Below are positions 36,669 to 45,052 of a stretch of DNA of 64,000 nt, piece by piece. The translations under genes were made by a program, and so were the position numbers. Under the pieces are notes generated by a model. That model worked only from the letters and a program-made list of their open reading frames with translations, searched no databases and was not told the DNA's origin. Within the stretch, counting starts at the first letter, position 1, and each line of letters begins with the position of its first letter. This DNA is from Actinoplanes nipponensis (GTDB taxonomy: Bacteria > Actinomycetota > Actinomycetes > Mycobacteriales > Micromonosporaceae): contig NZ_BOMQ01000089.1 of NCBI RefSeq assembly GCF_016862275.1, positions 55,812-119,811 of the forward strand, given 5' to 3'.

Positions 36669-37681
36669 CGGGACTCCTCGACGGGGTGGGTGGCCGGGAC
36701 GGCGGGGGACGGTACGGCGATCGCGTGCGCGGCGCCGAGGACGAGCGCGAGCTGGAAGCGGTTCTCGACACCGAGACGGTCCATGAGGCCGCGCAGGGCG
36801 TAGACCACGGTCCGCCGGCTGAGACCGAGCTCGTGGGCGGCGGTCTGTTCACTGTGGCCGGCGGCCAGCATGTCGAGAATGGCCTGCTCGCGGGTGGTGA
36901 GCATGATGGGTGGCACCCCTTGTCGCTGAGGATCGGCGGCAGTGACCCAGAGCCGGCAGAAGACCTGGACCAGCCGGTCGACGGCGTCGGGGTCGGCCAC
37001 CTCCACCGCCCCGGCCTCGAAGTCGGCGGGGTCCGCGGGGAAGATGGCCGCCCGGCGGTCGAACACCATGAGCTTGAGCGGCAGGCTCTCGGCCTCGCGG
37101 TGCTCGCTGCCCGGCAGCGGCTCCCGCCAGGTGACACCCCGCCGCGGCCGCCCGAGCGTGCGCAGGCGCACGCCGCGGGCGAGCAGGGCCCGGTCGACGG
37201 GGTCGGCCGCGGCCACGGCGTCCGGGCTGATGACGTCCTCGGTGTTGATGGCCAGATGCTCGTGCCGCTCGGCCGCGGCGAGCTCGGCGATCCGGCCGCG
37301 GGTGGCCTGCCGGGTGGGCAGCCGGCGCAGCAGGCCCGGCGGGATCCGGTCGAGGTGGAGGCCGGCGACCGTGGCCAGGTGCCGCTGGTACACCTCGCCG
37401 ACCGCGGCAGGGTGGCGGCGGCGCTGCAGCAGCGCGGTGACCCGGCCGGGCTCGACGGCCGACCAGACGCGCTCCCGGCCGTGGTAGCCGGGCCGGACGG
37501 CGCCGACGGCGAACAGCTCCTCCACGGCGCGACCGATCCGCGCCTCGGGCACGTCGACCTGGCGGGACAGCTGCGCGCCGGTGGCCGGTCCGGACAGGGT
37601 CAGGGTCCGGTAGACCAGGTCCGCGTGCGGGGACAGTCCCCACCGGCCCAATGGCGCAATGACCGTGGTGGCCCTCGTCAT
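36665..37681 (-). CDS. TrmB/LuxR-type transcriptional regulator
   Basis: A 338-residue DNA-binding protein with two regulatory ends. Residues 1-70 resemble a TrmB-type winged helix (LSPHADLVYRTLTLSGPATGAQLSRQVDVPEARIGRAVEELFAVGAV). A middle sensing region follows (about 75-250, including ESLPLKLMVFDRRAAIFPADP), and the C-terminus is a LuxR helix-turn-helix (LTTREQAILDMLAAGHSEQTAAHELGLSRRTVVYALRGLMDRLGVENR). Regulators of this build are common in actinomycetes, often beside small peptides. It is followed immediately by the secreted peptide gene. Confidence 0.8.
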   Translation of the reverse strand: MTRATTVIAPLGRWGLSPHADLVYRTLTLSGPATGAQLSRQVDVPEARIGRAVEELFAVGAVRPGYHGRERVWSAVEPGRVTALLQRRRHPAAVGEVYQRHLATVAGLHLDRIPPGLLRRLPTRQATRGRIAELAAAERHEHLAINTEDVISPDAVAAADPVDRALLARGVRLRTLGRPRRGVTWREPLPGSEHREAESLPLKLMVFDRRAAIFPADPADFEAGAVEVADPDAVDRLVQVFCRLWVTAADPQRQGVPPIMLTTREQAILDMLAAGHSEQTAAHELGLSRRTVVYALRGLMDRLGVENRFQLALVLGAAHAIAVPSPAVPATHPVEESR

Positions 37682-38176
37682 CGCCTGTCACCCACTGCCC
37701 GTACCCCCGTTCGGCCGCGACTGCATCACGCCCGCGACGGTGCGGGCAAGGCCCGCGGGACTCGACGTTGCGCTCGTGCGCAAGCCGGGTCCGGGCCCGA
37801 TGCCGATCAGCATCGCCGCTCACTGCCCACTTGCGCAATCGATGCCGGTCGACTTCTGGCCCGGGACCGGCGGCGATGCTCTATTGGGGAGCGACGGGGG
37901 TCAGCCGGCCACGGACCAGGGCCGGCCGGGCGGTACGGGCTCTCATGGCCAGGGGGATCATGAGGGCGGGAAGCGGTCGCCGACGCGACCCGGGGTGGAC
38001 GACCGGGCCCCGCCGAGCGGGGCCGCGCCGGGAGGGGTGAAGCCTTCCGGCGCGGCCACCGGCCCAGGCGCCCCAGGGGGAGCAGACTAGCGCCTGCGGC
38101 CACGGTGCGTAACGGTCTCGTGCACCATCAGACAGATCGATGGACATCGACGAACAGCCGGGTTCAGGATCGCGGT
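37682..38176. other. Large divergent intergenic region with TTGCGC palindromes
   Basis: About 495 bases between the TrmB/LuxR gene and the TIR gene without a supportable coding region. It contains TTGCGC-TCGT-GCGCAA (37768-37783) and the 8-bp palindrome TTGCGCAA (37831-37838), which share a core and may bind the adjacent regulator. The last 60 bases hold the TIR gene leader. Open frames here lack Shine-Dalgarno sequences and protein-like composition. Confidence 0.45.
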
Positions 38177-41008
38177 GTGCAGCCCGAAGACATGCCGGAC
38201 GCGTTCCTCAGCTACGCCCGCGAGGACGACCGGATCCTGAACAAATTCATCACCGGCTTCCGCAACCGGCTGGCCGACGAGGTGCGCCTGCAGACCGGCG
38301 AGCCTTTCACGATCTTCCAGGACAACCAGACGATGCTCTGGGGCGACAACTGGCAGGAGGTCATCGAGGCGGCGGTGGGCGGCGCCCGGTTCCTCATCCC
38401 GATCGTGACACCGTCGTTCCTGGGCAGCGGATACTGCCGGGAGGAGGTCGAGCTGTTCCGGCGGGCCGAGCAGCGCCGGGGCCGCGCCGACCTGATCCTG
38501 CCGGTGCACCTCGTCCAGACCGACGCCGTCACCGACAAGCGGCTCCGGGGCGCCGACGCCGTCGCCGACCTGCTGTCCGGCCGCACCATGCCCGACCTCA
38601 CCGCCCTGAGCCGCCGGTCGATCGCGTCGCCACTGGTGAAGCAGACGATCGCCGAGCTGGCCCGGCACATCAAGGAGCGGCTCGCCCGCGACCGGACCGG
38701 CGGCGCCGGCCCGACGCGGCCCCCGCCGGACGTCCCGGCCCTCCCCGACTTCGTGCCGGTGCCGGTGCAGGACCGCGTCGGCGTTCTCGACGACCTGAAG
38801 GCGGCCCTGGCGCAGCCCGGCACCGTGGCGATCGAGCTGTACGGCGAACCCGGCATCGGCAAGACGGCCATCGCCGTGCAACTCGCTCACGACCTCGCCC
38901 GGGAGCGGACGGCGAGATACCTGACCGCCACCGGCAACCCGGCCGTGACCGTGAACTCGGTCCTGGAGAGCCTGGCCCGCGCCGTGCCCGATCCCGAGGA
39001 CCACGACCGGCTGCTCGAACGGCTGGCCGGCCCGGAGATGGACCTGCTCACCCGCCTGGACGAGGTGCTCGACCGGCTCGGCCGGCAACCGGTGCTCCTC
39101 GTCGTCGACGACGCGCAGGAACTGCTCTCCGGCGGCGCGCTGCCGGACGACGGGCTGGGCCTGCTCCTCGCCGAGCTGGCCGGCCACCACGGGCACCGGG
39201 TCCAGCTCCTGTTCGTCACGGCCGAACCCCTGCCGCTGCGCGGTCTGGCCCGCGTCCGCGTGGCCGAGGGCCTGCCTTCGCCGTTCTTCGGCCGTCTGCT
39301 GGCCGACCTGGAGGCCACCCGCGCGGTGGGCCTCGCCACGCTGCCGGAACCCGAGCTGCAGCGGGTGACCGGGGGGCGGCCGCGGTCGGCCGAGCTGATC
39401 TACGGGATCCGGGCCGGCCAGTCCCCGCCGGCCTACGACCCGCTCCCCGCGGGGGCCGGTCCCCCGGGCCTGGAGGCCGCGCTGCTGGACAGCCTCGACG
39501 AGGCCGGGGCCGGCGTGCTGCAGGCGCTGGCGGTCTACGGCCGCCCCGCCCGCGCCGACGCGGTGGCTCACCTCGCCGAGCTGCCGGAACCGGAGGTCGG
39601 CGCGATCCTGGCCGAACTCGTCCGGCGGCGCGTCGTCCGCCGGCACGGCGATCGTCACCACCTGCCCGCCGCGGAGGCGGAGCGACTGACGGTCGCCCTC
39701 GCGCCCGGGACCCTGGCCGAGCGGCGCCGGCACGCCGCCCGGTTCCTCGAGGCCGCCGCGCGGGGCCGGCCGGCCGGCTGCCTGGCCGATCTGGCGGATG
39801 CGCTCGACGCCATCGACCTGCACGTCTCCGCCGGCAACGCGTCCCATGCGCTGGCCCTCATGACGGACCTCGACGAACGCCACCTGAAGGAGTGGGGCCA
39901 CAGTGACGTGCTGACGCCCTGGCTGCGCCGGCTGTCCGGCGAGCTCACCGACCTGGGCGAGCAGGTGCAGAACGCTGCCCTGCTGGGCCGGGCGCTGGCG
40001 CACCAGGGCCGGCTGGACCAGGCCATCCTGACGCTCTACGCGGCCGGAAGGCTGAACAACGCGCTGCGCAGCACCGACAACCAGCTGACCCTGCTGGTCC
40101 AGCTGGGCGGCTACCACTTCCGGGCCGGGGAGGTCCGGCGGGCCGCGGCCCGGTACGGCGACGCGCTCCGGGCGGCGCCGGCCGGGCATCGGATGATCGC
40201 CGCGGCCTGGGCCGGGCTGGCCCTGTGCCGGGCCGAGACCGGTGACTTCACCGCGGCGCTGGACGGCATCGGGACCGCGCGCCAGGCCGTCGGCGGGGAC
40301 GCGTCCGGCTCCGAACTGCTCCGGGTACGGCTCCGGCTCAGCGAGGCGGCGATCCGACTGGAGCTGGGCGAACGCGGCTGCCTGGAGCTGGCCCGGGAAG
40401 CCGGCGACACCGCCCGGCGCGCCGGGGCCGACGTGCTCGGCGCTCGGTGCGACGAGGTGCTGGCGCGCGCGTGGATGCTCCGCGACCGCCGCGAGGACGC
40501 GCTGGCCGCCGCGGCGGCGGCGTACCGCGTGGGCACCCGGGTGGGCAGCCCGGAGCTGACCCGGACGGCGGGAACGACGCTGGCCACGGTGCGGCTGTGG
40601 CGCGGCGAGATCGAGCCGGCCCTGGTGGCGGCGCGGGTGGCCGCCCGGTTCCGGCGGAACCCGCTGGTCGCCGAAGCGATCGCCGTGAAGGGAGTGGCCG
40701 CCTACCGGACCGGCCGCGACGACCGGCTCGCCGCGGCCGCGTTCCGGGAGGCCGCGCAGCGCGCGAGGGATCTGCTGGACCGTCAACCCGGTTCCTACCG
40801 GCTGCACGAGACGCATGGTCTGGCCCTGGCCGGGCTGGCGCTGCAGGACGGCGGCGACGAGGAGGCGGCCGTCGCGGCGTACCGCCGGGCGATCGCGGTG
40901 GACCACGACGTTCCCGGCGCGGCCCGGCGGCGGCAGGTGCTGTTCGCGGCCCTCACCGCCGAGGAGTCCGATCGGGTGCTCCCCCGCCTGCGGGACCTGC
41001 TCGGGTGA
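38177..41008 (+). CDS. TIR-domain STAND NTPase with TPR-like C-terminus
   Basis: A 943-residue protein. An N-terminal TIR domain (about 5-125): DAFLSYAREDD, FTIFQDNQTMLWGDNW (BB-loop region) and GSGYCREEVELF, where E89/E90 sit at the catalytic Glu region of NAD-cleaving TIRs. A P-loop NTPase follows: Walker A GEPGIGKT (about 223-230) and Walker B VLLVVDDAQELL. The C-terminal half (about 480-943) is made of helical tetratricopeptide-like repeats. The build matches bacterial NLR-like defence or signalling proteins, in which ligand binding to the repeats triggers TIR NADase activity. GTG 38177 is preferred; ATG 38192 is possible. Confidence 0.82.
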   Translation: MQPEDMPDAFLSYAREDDRILNKFITGFRNRLADEVRLQTGEPFTIFQDNQTMLWGDNWQEVIEAAVGGARFLIPIVTPSFLGSGYCREEVELFRRAEQRRGRADLILPVHLVQTDAVTDKRLRGADAVADLLSGRTMPDLTALSRRSIASPLVKQTIAELARHIKERLARDRTGGAGPTRPPPDVPALPDFVPVPVQDRVGVLDDLKAALAQPGTVAIELYGEPGIGKTAIAVQLAHDLARERTARYLTATGNPAVTVNSVLESLARAVPDPEDHDRLLERLAGPEMDLLTRLDEVLDRLGRQPVLLVVDDAQELLSGGALPDDGLGLLLAELAGHHGHRVQLLFVTAEPLPLRGLARVRVAEGLPSPFFGRLLADLEATRAVGLATLPEPELQRVTGGRPRSAELIYGIRAGQSPPAYDPLPAGAGPPGLEAALLDSLDEAGAGVLQALAVYGRPARADAVAHLAELPEPEVGAILAELVRRRVVRRHGDRHHLPAAEAERLTVALAPGTLAERRRHAARFLEAAARGRPAGCLADLADALDAIDLHVSAGNASHALALMTDLDERHLKEWGHSDVLTPWLRRLSGELTDLGEQVQNAALLGRALAHQGRLDQAILTLYAAGRLNNALRSTDNQLTLLVQLGGYHFRAGEVRRAAARYGDALRAAPAGHRMIAAAWAGLALCRAETGDFTAALDGIGTARQAVGGDASGSELLRVRLRLSEAAIRLELGERGCLELAREAGDTARRAGADVLGARCDEVLARAWMLRDRREDALAAAAAAYRVGTRVGSPELTRTAGTTLATVRLWRGEIEPALVAARVAARFRRNPLVAEAIAVKGVAAYRTGRDDRLAAAAFREAAQRARDLLDRQPGSYRLHETHGLALAGLALQDGGDEEAAVAAYRRAIAVDHDVPGAARRRQVLFAALTAEESDRVLPRLRDLLG

Positions 41009-41605
41009 TCAGAGCCAGCCACGCGCCTGAGCCCTGACGATGGCGTCGGTGCGGTTCTCTGCGCCCAGCCGGGTGTAGAGCTCACGCAACAGCCGGAACA
41101 TCATCCGCTCGGAGTACCCCGCCTCGACGGCGATCTGACCGACGGTCCGGCCGGCGGCCAGGCCGCGCAGCCACTTGCGCTGGTCCGGCGTCGGCCGGTC
41201 CGATGCGGGCTCCGGTGGCCGGGACAGGGCGCGCAGGACCTCGACGGGCACGAGGCTCTGGCCCCGTACCGCCGCGGCGAAAGCCTCGCTCAGGGCCGAC
41301 GGGCTGGCATCGCGGGCGACCACGCAGGCCGCCCCGGCGCGCAGCGCCCGCACCGACGCGGCGACCGACACCTGGTCGAGCAGGGCGACCAGCACGACCT
41401 CCGACCGGCTGTGGTGCAGCTCCTCCAGCAGCTCCCAGTCGGTCTCCGACCGGATGGTCAGGACCACGGCCCGGACCTGCTCGTCGCGGACCCAGCCGGC
41501 GAGGTCCTCTGGCGCGTCAGACTCGAAGCCGGCGTCGTGCAGAATTCGCCGGACGCCGTGACGGAACACCGGCAGGGGATCGGCGACGGCGATCCGCAGT
41601 TGCAT
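41009..41605 (-). CDS. LuxR/NarL-type regulator with degenerate receiver
   Basis: A 198-residue response-regulator-like protein. ATG 41605 follows GGAGGT. The receiver half keeps an acidic residue (VADPLPVFRHGV), but the strand that should end in the phosphoacceptor Asp reads RAVVLTIRSE, so it cannot be phosphorylated normally. The C-terminal NarL-type helix-turn-helix (TPDQRKWLRGLAAGRTVGQIAVEAGYSERMMFRLLRELYTRLGAENRTDAI) looks intact. It converges on the TIR gene end to end (41008/41009). No histidine kinase is adjacent, in line with phosphorylation-independent control. Confidence 0.8.
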   Translation of the reverse strand: MQLRIAVADPLPVFRHGVRRILHDAGFESDAPEDLAGWVRDEQVRAVVLTIRSETDWELLEELHHSRSEVVLVALLDQVSVAASVRALRAGAACVVARDASPSALSEAFAAAVRGQSLVPVEVLRALSRPPEPASDRPTPDQRKWLRGLAAGRTVGQIAVEAGYSERMMFRLLRELYTRLGAENRTDAIVRAQARGWL

Positions 41606-41753
41606 GGAACGTCGACCTCCGAGCGTCCGGACCGAGTGCCCGCTGATCCTTGCCGATGCTCGTGGCGGACGCCAGCGGGCCGTCTCTGTGCAGGATCGTG
41701 CCGTCACGATGGCGTCATGGACCGGCAGACCGACTCACACTTAGCGTGAGGAC

Positions 41754-42107
41754 GTGCCTACTCCTAGTGATCCAGACGACCCGCCGCTGTGGTCGCGGGG
41801 CGGCGGAGACGACGACTTCCACGAGACCGAGGTCTTCTCCACGCTGGGCGAGCTCAAGGTGGAGATCGAAGCGTGCCTCGACCACTTCGCGGCTTCGCAC
41901 CACACAGTGGCGGAGATCATCGAGCAACTGCAGGCGATCTCCGACCGGCTCGGCTGGTCCGCCGCCGAGACGCAGTCCGAGGCCCTCCTGCAGGCGTCGT
42001 ACGGGCTGACCCAGGTGCTGGAGGTGCTTGACAACGCCCGGGTCAACCTCGCCGAGGTCCACGAGTACGGCGCGTCCTACCTGCGCAGCCTCGGATTCAC
42101 CAGGTGA
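41754..42107 (+). CDS. Hypothetical helical protein
   Basis: A 117-residue acidic protein from GTG 41754 with GAGG just upstream. After a Pro/Asp-rich start it consists of two or three long amphipathic helices (FSTLGELKVEIEACLDHFAASHHTVAEIIEQLQAI ... EALLQASYGLTQVLEVLDNARVNLAEVHEYG), so a helical hairpin or dimer is expected. No family is recognised. The palindrome CTCAC-7 nt-GTGAG (41734-41750) just precedes it. The 3' end overlaps the convergent kinase by 11 bases. Confidence 0.6.
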   Translation: MPTPSDPDDPPLWSRGGGDDDFHETEVFSTLGELKVEIEACLDHFAASHHTVAEIIEQLQAISDRLGWSAAETQSEALLQASYGLTQVLEVLDNARVNLAEVHEYGASYLRSLGFTR

Positions 42108-43806
42108 ACTCGCGGCCCTGCGCCTCGCCGCCCGGCAGCAGCGACCGGCCGGTGTACCGCCAGGACTCGACCACGACGTAGCGGTGCCCGCGCGGCGCCT
42201 CCAGGTCCACCGGCCCGCAGGTGTGCTCGGGGGCGAAGTCGGTGAACATCATGCCCTCGCAGGTGTACGGCCCGGCGACGACCTCGTCGGTGCCCGCCTC
42301 GCGGACCGCCAGCGAGACGTCCGCCTGCACGCCCGGGCCGGCCTCGATGTGACCCACCACCCGGATCGCGGCGCCCACGGCATGGCAGGGCCGCGCCAGC
42401 ACCGGATGGCCGATGTCCCAGTTCAGCTCGTCGCCGCACTGCCACGGCCCGAAGGCCACCTCGGCGGCCGCTCCCACCGACGCGCCGGCGGCCGGCGCGC
42501 CGGCGGGCAGCCCGGCCGGGGGACGCCGCGACTCCCTCGCCGGGCCGCCGGCGGCGGCGGAGGACCGGGCGGCGGAGGACCGGGCGCCGTCGCCCGGCGG
42601 GACGGCCGAGCCCCGCTCCGCCACCCGCACGGCCGGCGCCGCGGCGCTCGGCCCGGGGGTGCCCAGCGCCTGCGCCGGCGCCGGTCCGGCGCTGGTGCGG
42701 GCGGCGGCCGGCGCGCCGATCGCCTGCCACACGGTGTAGCCGCCGACCGCGGAGGCGGTCAGCGCCCCGGCGATCAGCGCGATGATCGCCCCCGAGCGGC
42801 CCCAGACCCAGCTGCGCGGCCGGTTCAGCGGGCGGCGGCGGGGGGCGACGGCCGGGCGCGGCGGGGCGGGTGGGGCCACCCCGCCCGGGGGCTCGGTGTC
42901 GCCGTGGCCCAGCGGCGCGGGCAGGGGCGGTTCGCCGGCGGCGATCCGGGCCAGGTCGCGCAGCATCGGGGCGAGCTCGTCGCCGGGCGGGCGCCGCCGC
43001 GGGTCCTTGTCCAGGCACGCGTCGATCACCGCCCAGGCCGGGTCGGACAGGCCCGGCGGGCGGGTGACCGCGTCGTCCAGGTGGCGGCGCAGCACGGCGA
43101 GCGGCTCGCCGGTGAACGGGGTACGCCCGGTGAGCAGCTCGTAGAGGACCACGCCGACGGCGTACACGTCGGCCTCCGGGCCCGCGTCGCCGCCGCTGAT
43201 CACCTCCGGGGCCATGTAGTGCGGCGTGCCGATGATGGCGTGCGGCGTGGTGAGCCCGGCCGCGTCGACGACCCGGGCGATGCCGAAGTCGGTGAGCCGA
43301 GAGTCGGCGCGCCCGTCGACGGTCTGCAGCAGGATGTTGTCCGGCTTGACGTCGCGGTGCACCACGCCCAGCGCGTGCGCCTCGGCCAGCGCGGCGGCGA
43401 CCTGGGCGAGCAGCCGGGCCGCCTCGGCGCCGGCCAGGGTGCCCGCCGAGCGCAGCCGTTCGCGCAGGCTGCCGCCGGCCACGAAGTCCATCACCAGGCC
43501 GAGCGACTCGCCGGCGCTGAACAGGTCCCGGACGCCGACGATGTGCTCGTGGCGCACCAGCATCAGGATCGTGCGCTCCTGCACGAAGCGGGTGACCAGT
43601 TTCGGCTGGCGCAGCAGGCCCTCGTGCAGCAGCTTGACGGCGACCTGCTCGCCCGAGGTGCGCTCGATCCCCCGCCACACCGTGCCGGTGGCGCCCTGCC
43701 CGACGGGGCAGATCAGGATGTACGAGTTGCCGACGCACCGGCCACTGAGGTCGACGGTGGCGGGCTCGTCGAGGCCCGTTCCGTGGGTGGCGGAGTCTGG
43801 CTGCAC
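42097..43806 (-). CDS. Membrane Ser/Thr protein kinase
   Basis: A 569-residue PknB-like kinase. The catalytic domain covers about residues 22-285: GQGATGTVWRG, VAVKLLHEGLL, HRDVKPDNILLQ, DFGIARVVD, GTPHYMAPEV. A Pro-rich juxtamembrane stretch and one membrane helix (SGAIIALIAGALTASAVGGYTVW) follow, then an Ala/Pro linker and an outer domain of about 130 residues with four cysteines (GPWQCGDELNWDIG ... RPCHAVGA ... YTCEGM ... HTCGPVDL). GTG 43806 is chosen; the frame continues to ATG 43998, but its low third-position GC there argues against translation. Confidence 0.82.
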   Translation of the reverse strand: MQPDSATHGTGLDEPATVDLSGRCVGNSYILICPVGQGATGTVWRGIERTSGEQVAVKLLHEGLLRQPKLVTRFVQERTILMLVRHEHIVGVRDLFSAGESLGLVMDFVAGGSLRERLRSAGTLAGAEAARLLAQVAAALAEAHALGVVHRDVKPDNILLQTVDGRADSRLTDFGIARVVDAAGLTTPHAIIGTPHYMAPEVISGGDAGPEADVYAVGVVLYELLTGRTPFTGEPLAVLRRHLDDAVTRPPGLSDPAWAVIDACLDKDPRRRPPGDELAPMLRDLARIAAGEPPLPAPLGHGDTEPPGGVAPPAPPRPAVAPRRRPLNRPRSWVWGRSGAIIALIAGALTASAVGGYTVWQAIGAPAAARTSAGPAPAQALGTPGPSAAAPAVRVAERGSAVPPGDGARSSAARSSAAAGGPARESRRPPAGLPAGAPAAGASVGAAAEVAFGPWQCGDELNWDIGHPVLARPCHAVGAAIRVVGHIEAGPGVQADVSLAVREAGTDEVVAGPYTCEGMMFTDFAPEHTCGPVDLEAPRGHRYVVVESWRYTGRSLLPGGEAQGREFTW

Positions 43807-44007
43807 GTCTCGTGGTGTCCTTTCGGCGGCGGCATCGCTGGCGACGACGATGGTCGTGGTCGATCCCGGGCCGGGCAATGGGGCAGCGCCCGAAGTGTCG
43901 GGAAGAGTCAGGTCATCGACGCTGCCGTCACCATTCGTCGCATTCCTCGTTGGGAAACGCACGAAATCAGCAGGAATGACTGACGTGTTCCCGGGCATCA
44001 CGCGCCC
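43807..44007. promoter_or_regulatory. Divergent promoter region, kinase and methyltransferase
   Basis: A clearly AT-richer stretch (notably 43920-43985) between two genes read in opposite directions, which is typical of promoters in this genome. I cannot fix -35/-10 boxes with confidence. Confidence 0.4.
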
Positions 44008-44982
44008 ATGACCACGACGAACCAGACGAGGACCAGGGCGACGGCCGACGTCGCGGCCGATACCGCGCTGCGCCGCCTGGGCCGTCTCCTCCAGCAGAGC
44101 GGTTATGCGTTCACCACCGTTACACCAGCCACCCACGAACGGGTGAACGCGCGCGCGGGGCACGCCCGCGCGCGGGACCTGCGGGACGTGTTCGGCTGGA
44201 GCCGGCCGTTCGGCCCCGGCGTGCTCCCCGGGCCGTTCCTCGCGCTCATGGACGACGCCGGCGTCCTGGACCGCGACGGGGACGGCTGGCGCAGCCGGGT
44301 GCGCTTCTCCTCGTACGACGGCGAGCTGTTCGTGCACTCGTCCTTCCCCACCACCGCGGCCGACGCGGTCTTCTTCGGCCCGGACACCCACCGGATGGCG
44401 GACGCCGCGGCCGCCCAGCTGCGGACCCGCCGGCGACCGGTGCGCCGCGCCGTGGACGTGGGCTGCGGCACCGGGGCCGGGGCGGTCACCGTGGCCAAGC
44501 GCGCGCCGGAGGCCGAGGTGCTGGCCGTCGACGTCAACGACGCCGCGCTGCGGTTCGCCTCGGTCAACACCGACCTGGCCGGCACCCCCGGAGTCCGGCC
44601 CGTCCGCAGCGACCTGCTCGCCGACGTCGACGGCGACTTCGACCTGATCATCTCCAACCCGCCGTTCATGATCGATCCGGCCGGCCGGGCCTACCGCGAC
44701 GGCGGAGGCGAACACGGGCACGCGCTGCCCCTGGCCGTCCTCGGCGCCGCCGCCGAGCGCCTCACCCCGGGCGGCTCCCTGGTGCTGTTCAGCGGCACCG
44801 GGATCGTGGCCGGGCGGGACCCGTTCCGGCAGGCCGCCGCCGAGGTGCTGGCCGGCACGGACCTGCGGTGGTCCTATCGTGAGGTGGACCCGGACGTCTA
44901 CGGCGAGGAGCTCGACGGCCCGGCGTACGCGCACGCCGAGCGCATCGCCGTCGTCCTGCTCACCGCCGTCCGCCCGGACTGA
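44008..44982 (+). CDS. Class I SAM-dependent methyltransferase (NPPF type)
   Basis: A 324-residue methyltransferase. The SAM site is RAVDVGCGTGAGAVTVAKRAPEAEVLAVDVN, and SNPPFMID is the substrate-side motif of enzymes that methylate exocyclic or amide nitrogens (HemK/RlmG-like). The N-terminal 100 residues form a separate domain similar to those that position rRNA or protein substrates. The true target is unknown. ATG 44008 has no clear Shine-Dalgarno, and the gene is divergent from the kinase. Confidence 0.75.
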   Translation: MTTTNQTRTRATADVAADTALRRLGRLLQQSGYAFTTVTPATHERVNARAGHARARDLRDVFGWSRPFGPGVLPGPFLALMDDAGVLDRDGDGWRSRVRFSSYDGELFVHSSFPTTAADAVFFGPDTHRMADAAAAQLRTRRRPVRRAVDVGCGTGAGAVTVAKRAPEAEVLAVDVNDAALRFASVNTDLAGTPGVRPVRSDLLADVDGDFDLIISNPPFMIDPAGRAYRDGGGEHGHALPLAVLGAAAERLTPGGSLVLFSGTGIVAGRDPFRQAAAEVLAGTDLRWSYREVDPDVYGEELDGPAYAHAERIAVVLLTAVRPD

Positions 44983-45052
44983 GCCGGCCGGCGCCGATCC
45001 CCCGCCGGGCCGCCCCGCGGCCCGGCGCCGCCCTGCGTGAACGGTGGAGACG

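Noticed and set aside
37659..38090. Plus-strand 143-codon frame between the TrmB/LuxR and TIR genes
   Set aside because: No ribosome site, Gly/Pro/Ala-rich random-looking translation, and palindromes in the middle; better read as regulatory DNA.
43807..43998. 64-residue N-terminal extension of the second kinase from ATG 43998
   Set aside because: Third-position GC falls sharply, the segment has no conserved sequence and an alternative GTG with AAAGGA exists; it looks like promoter DNA.
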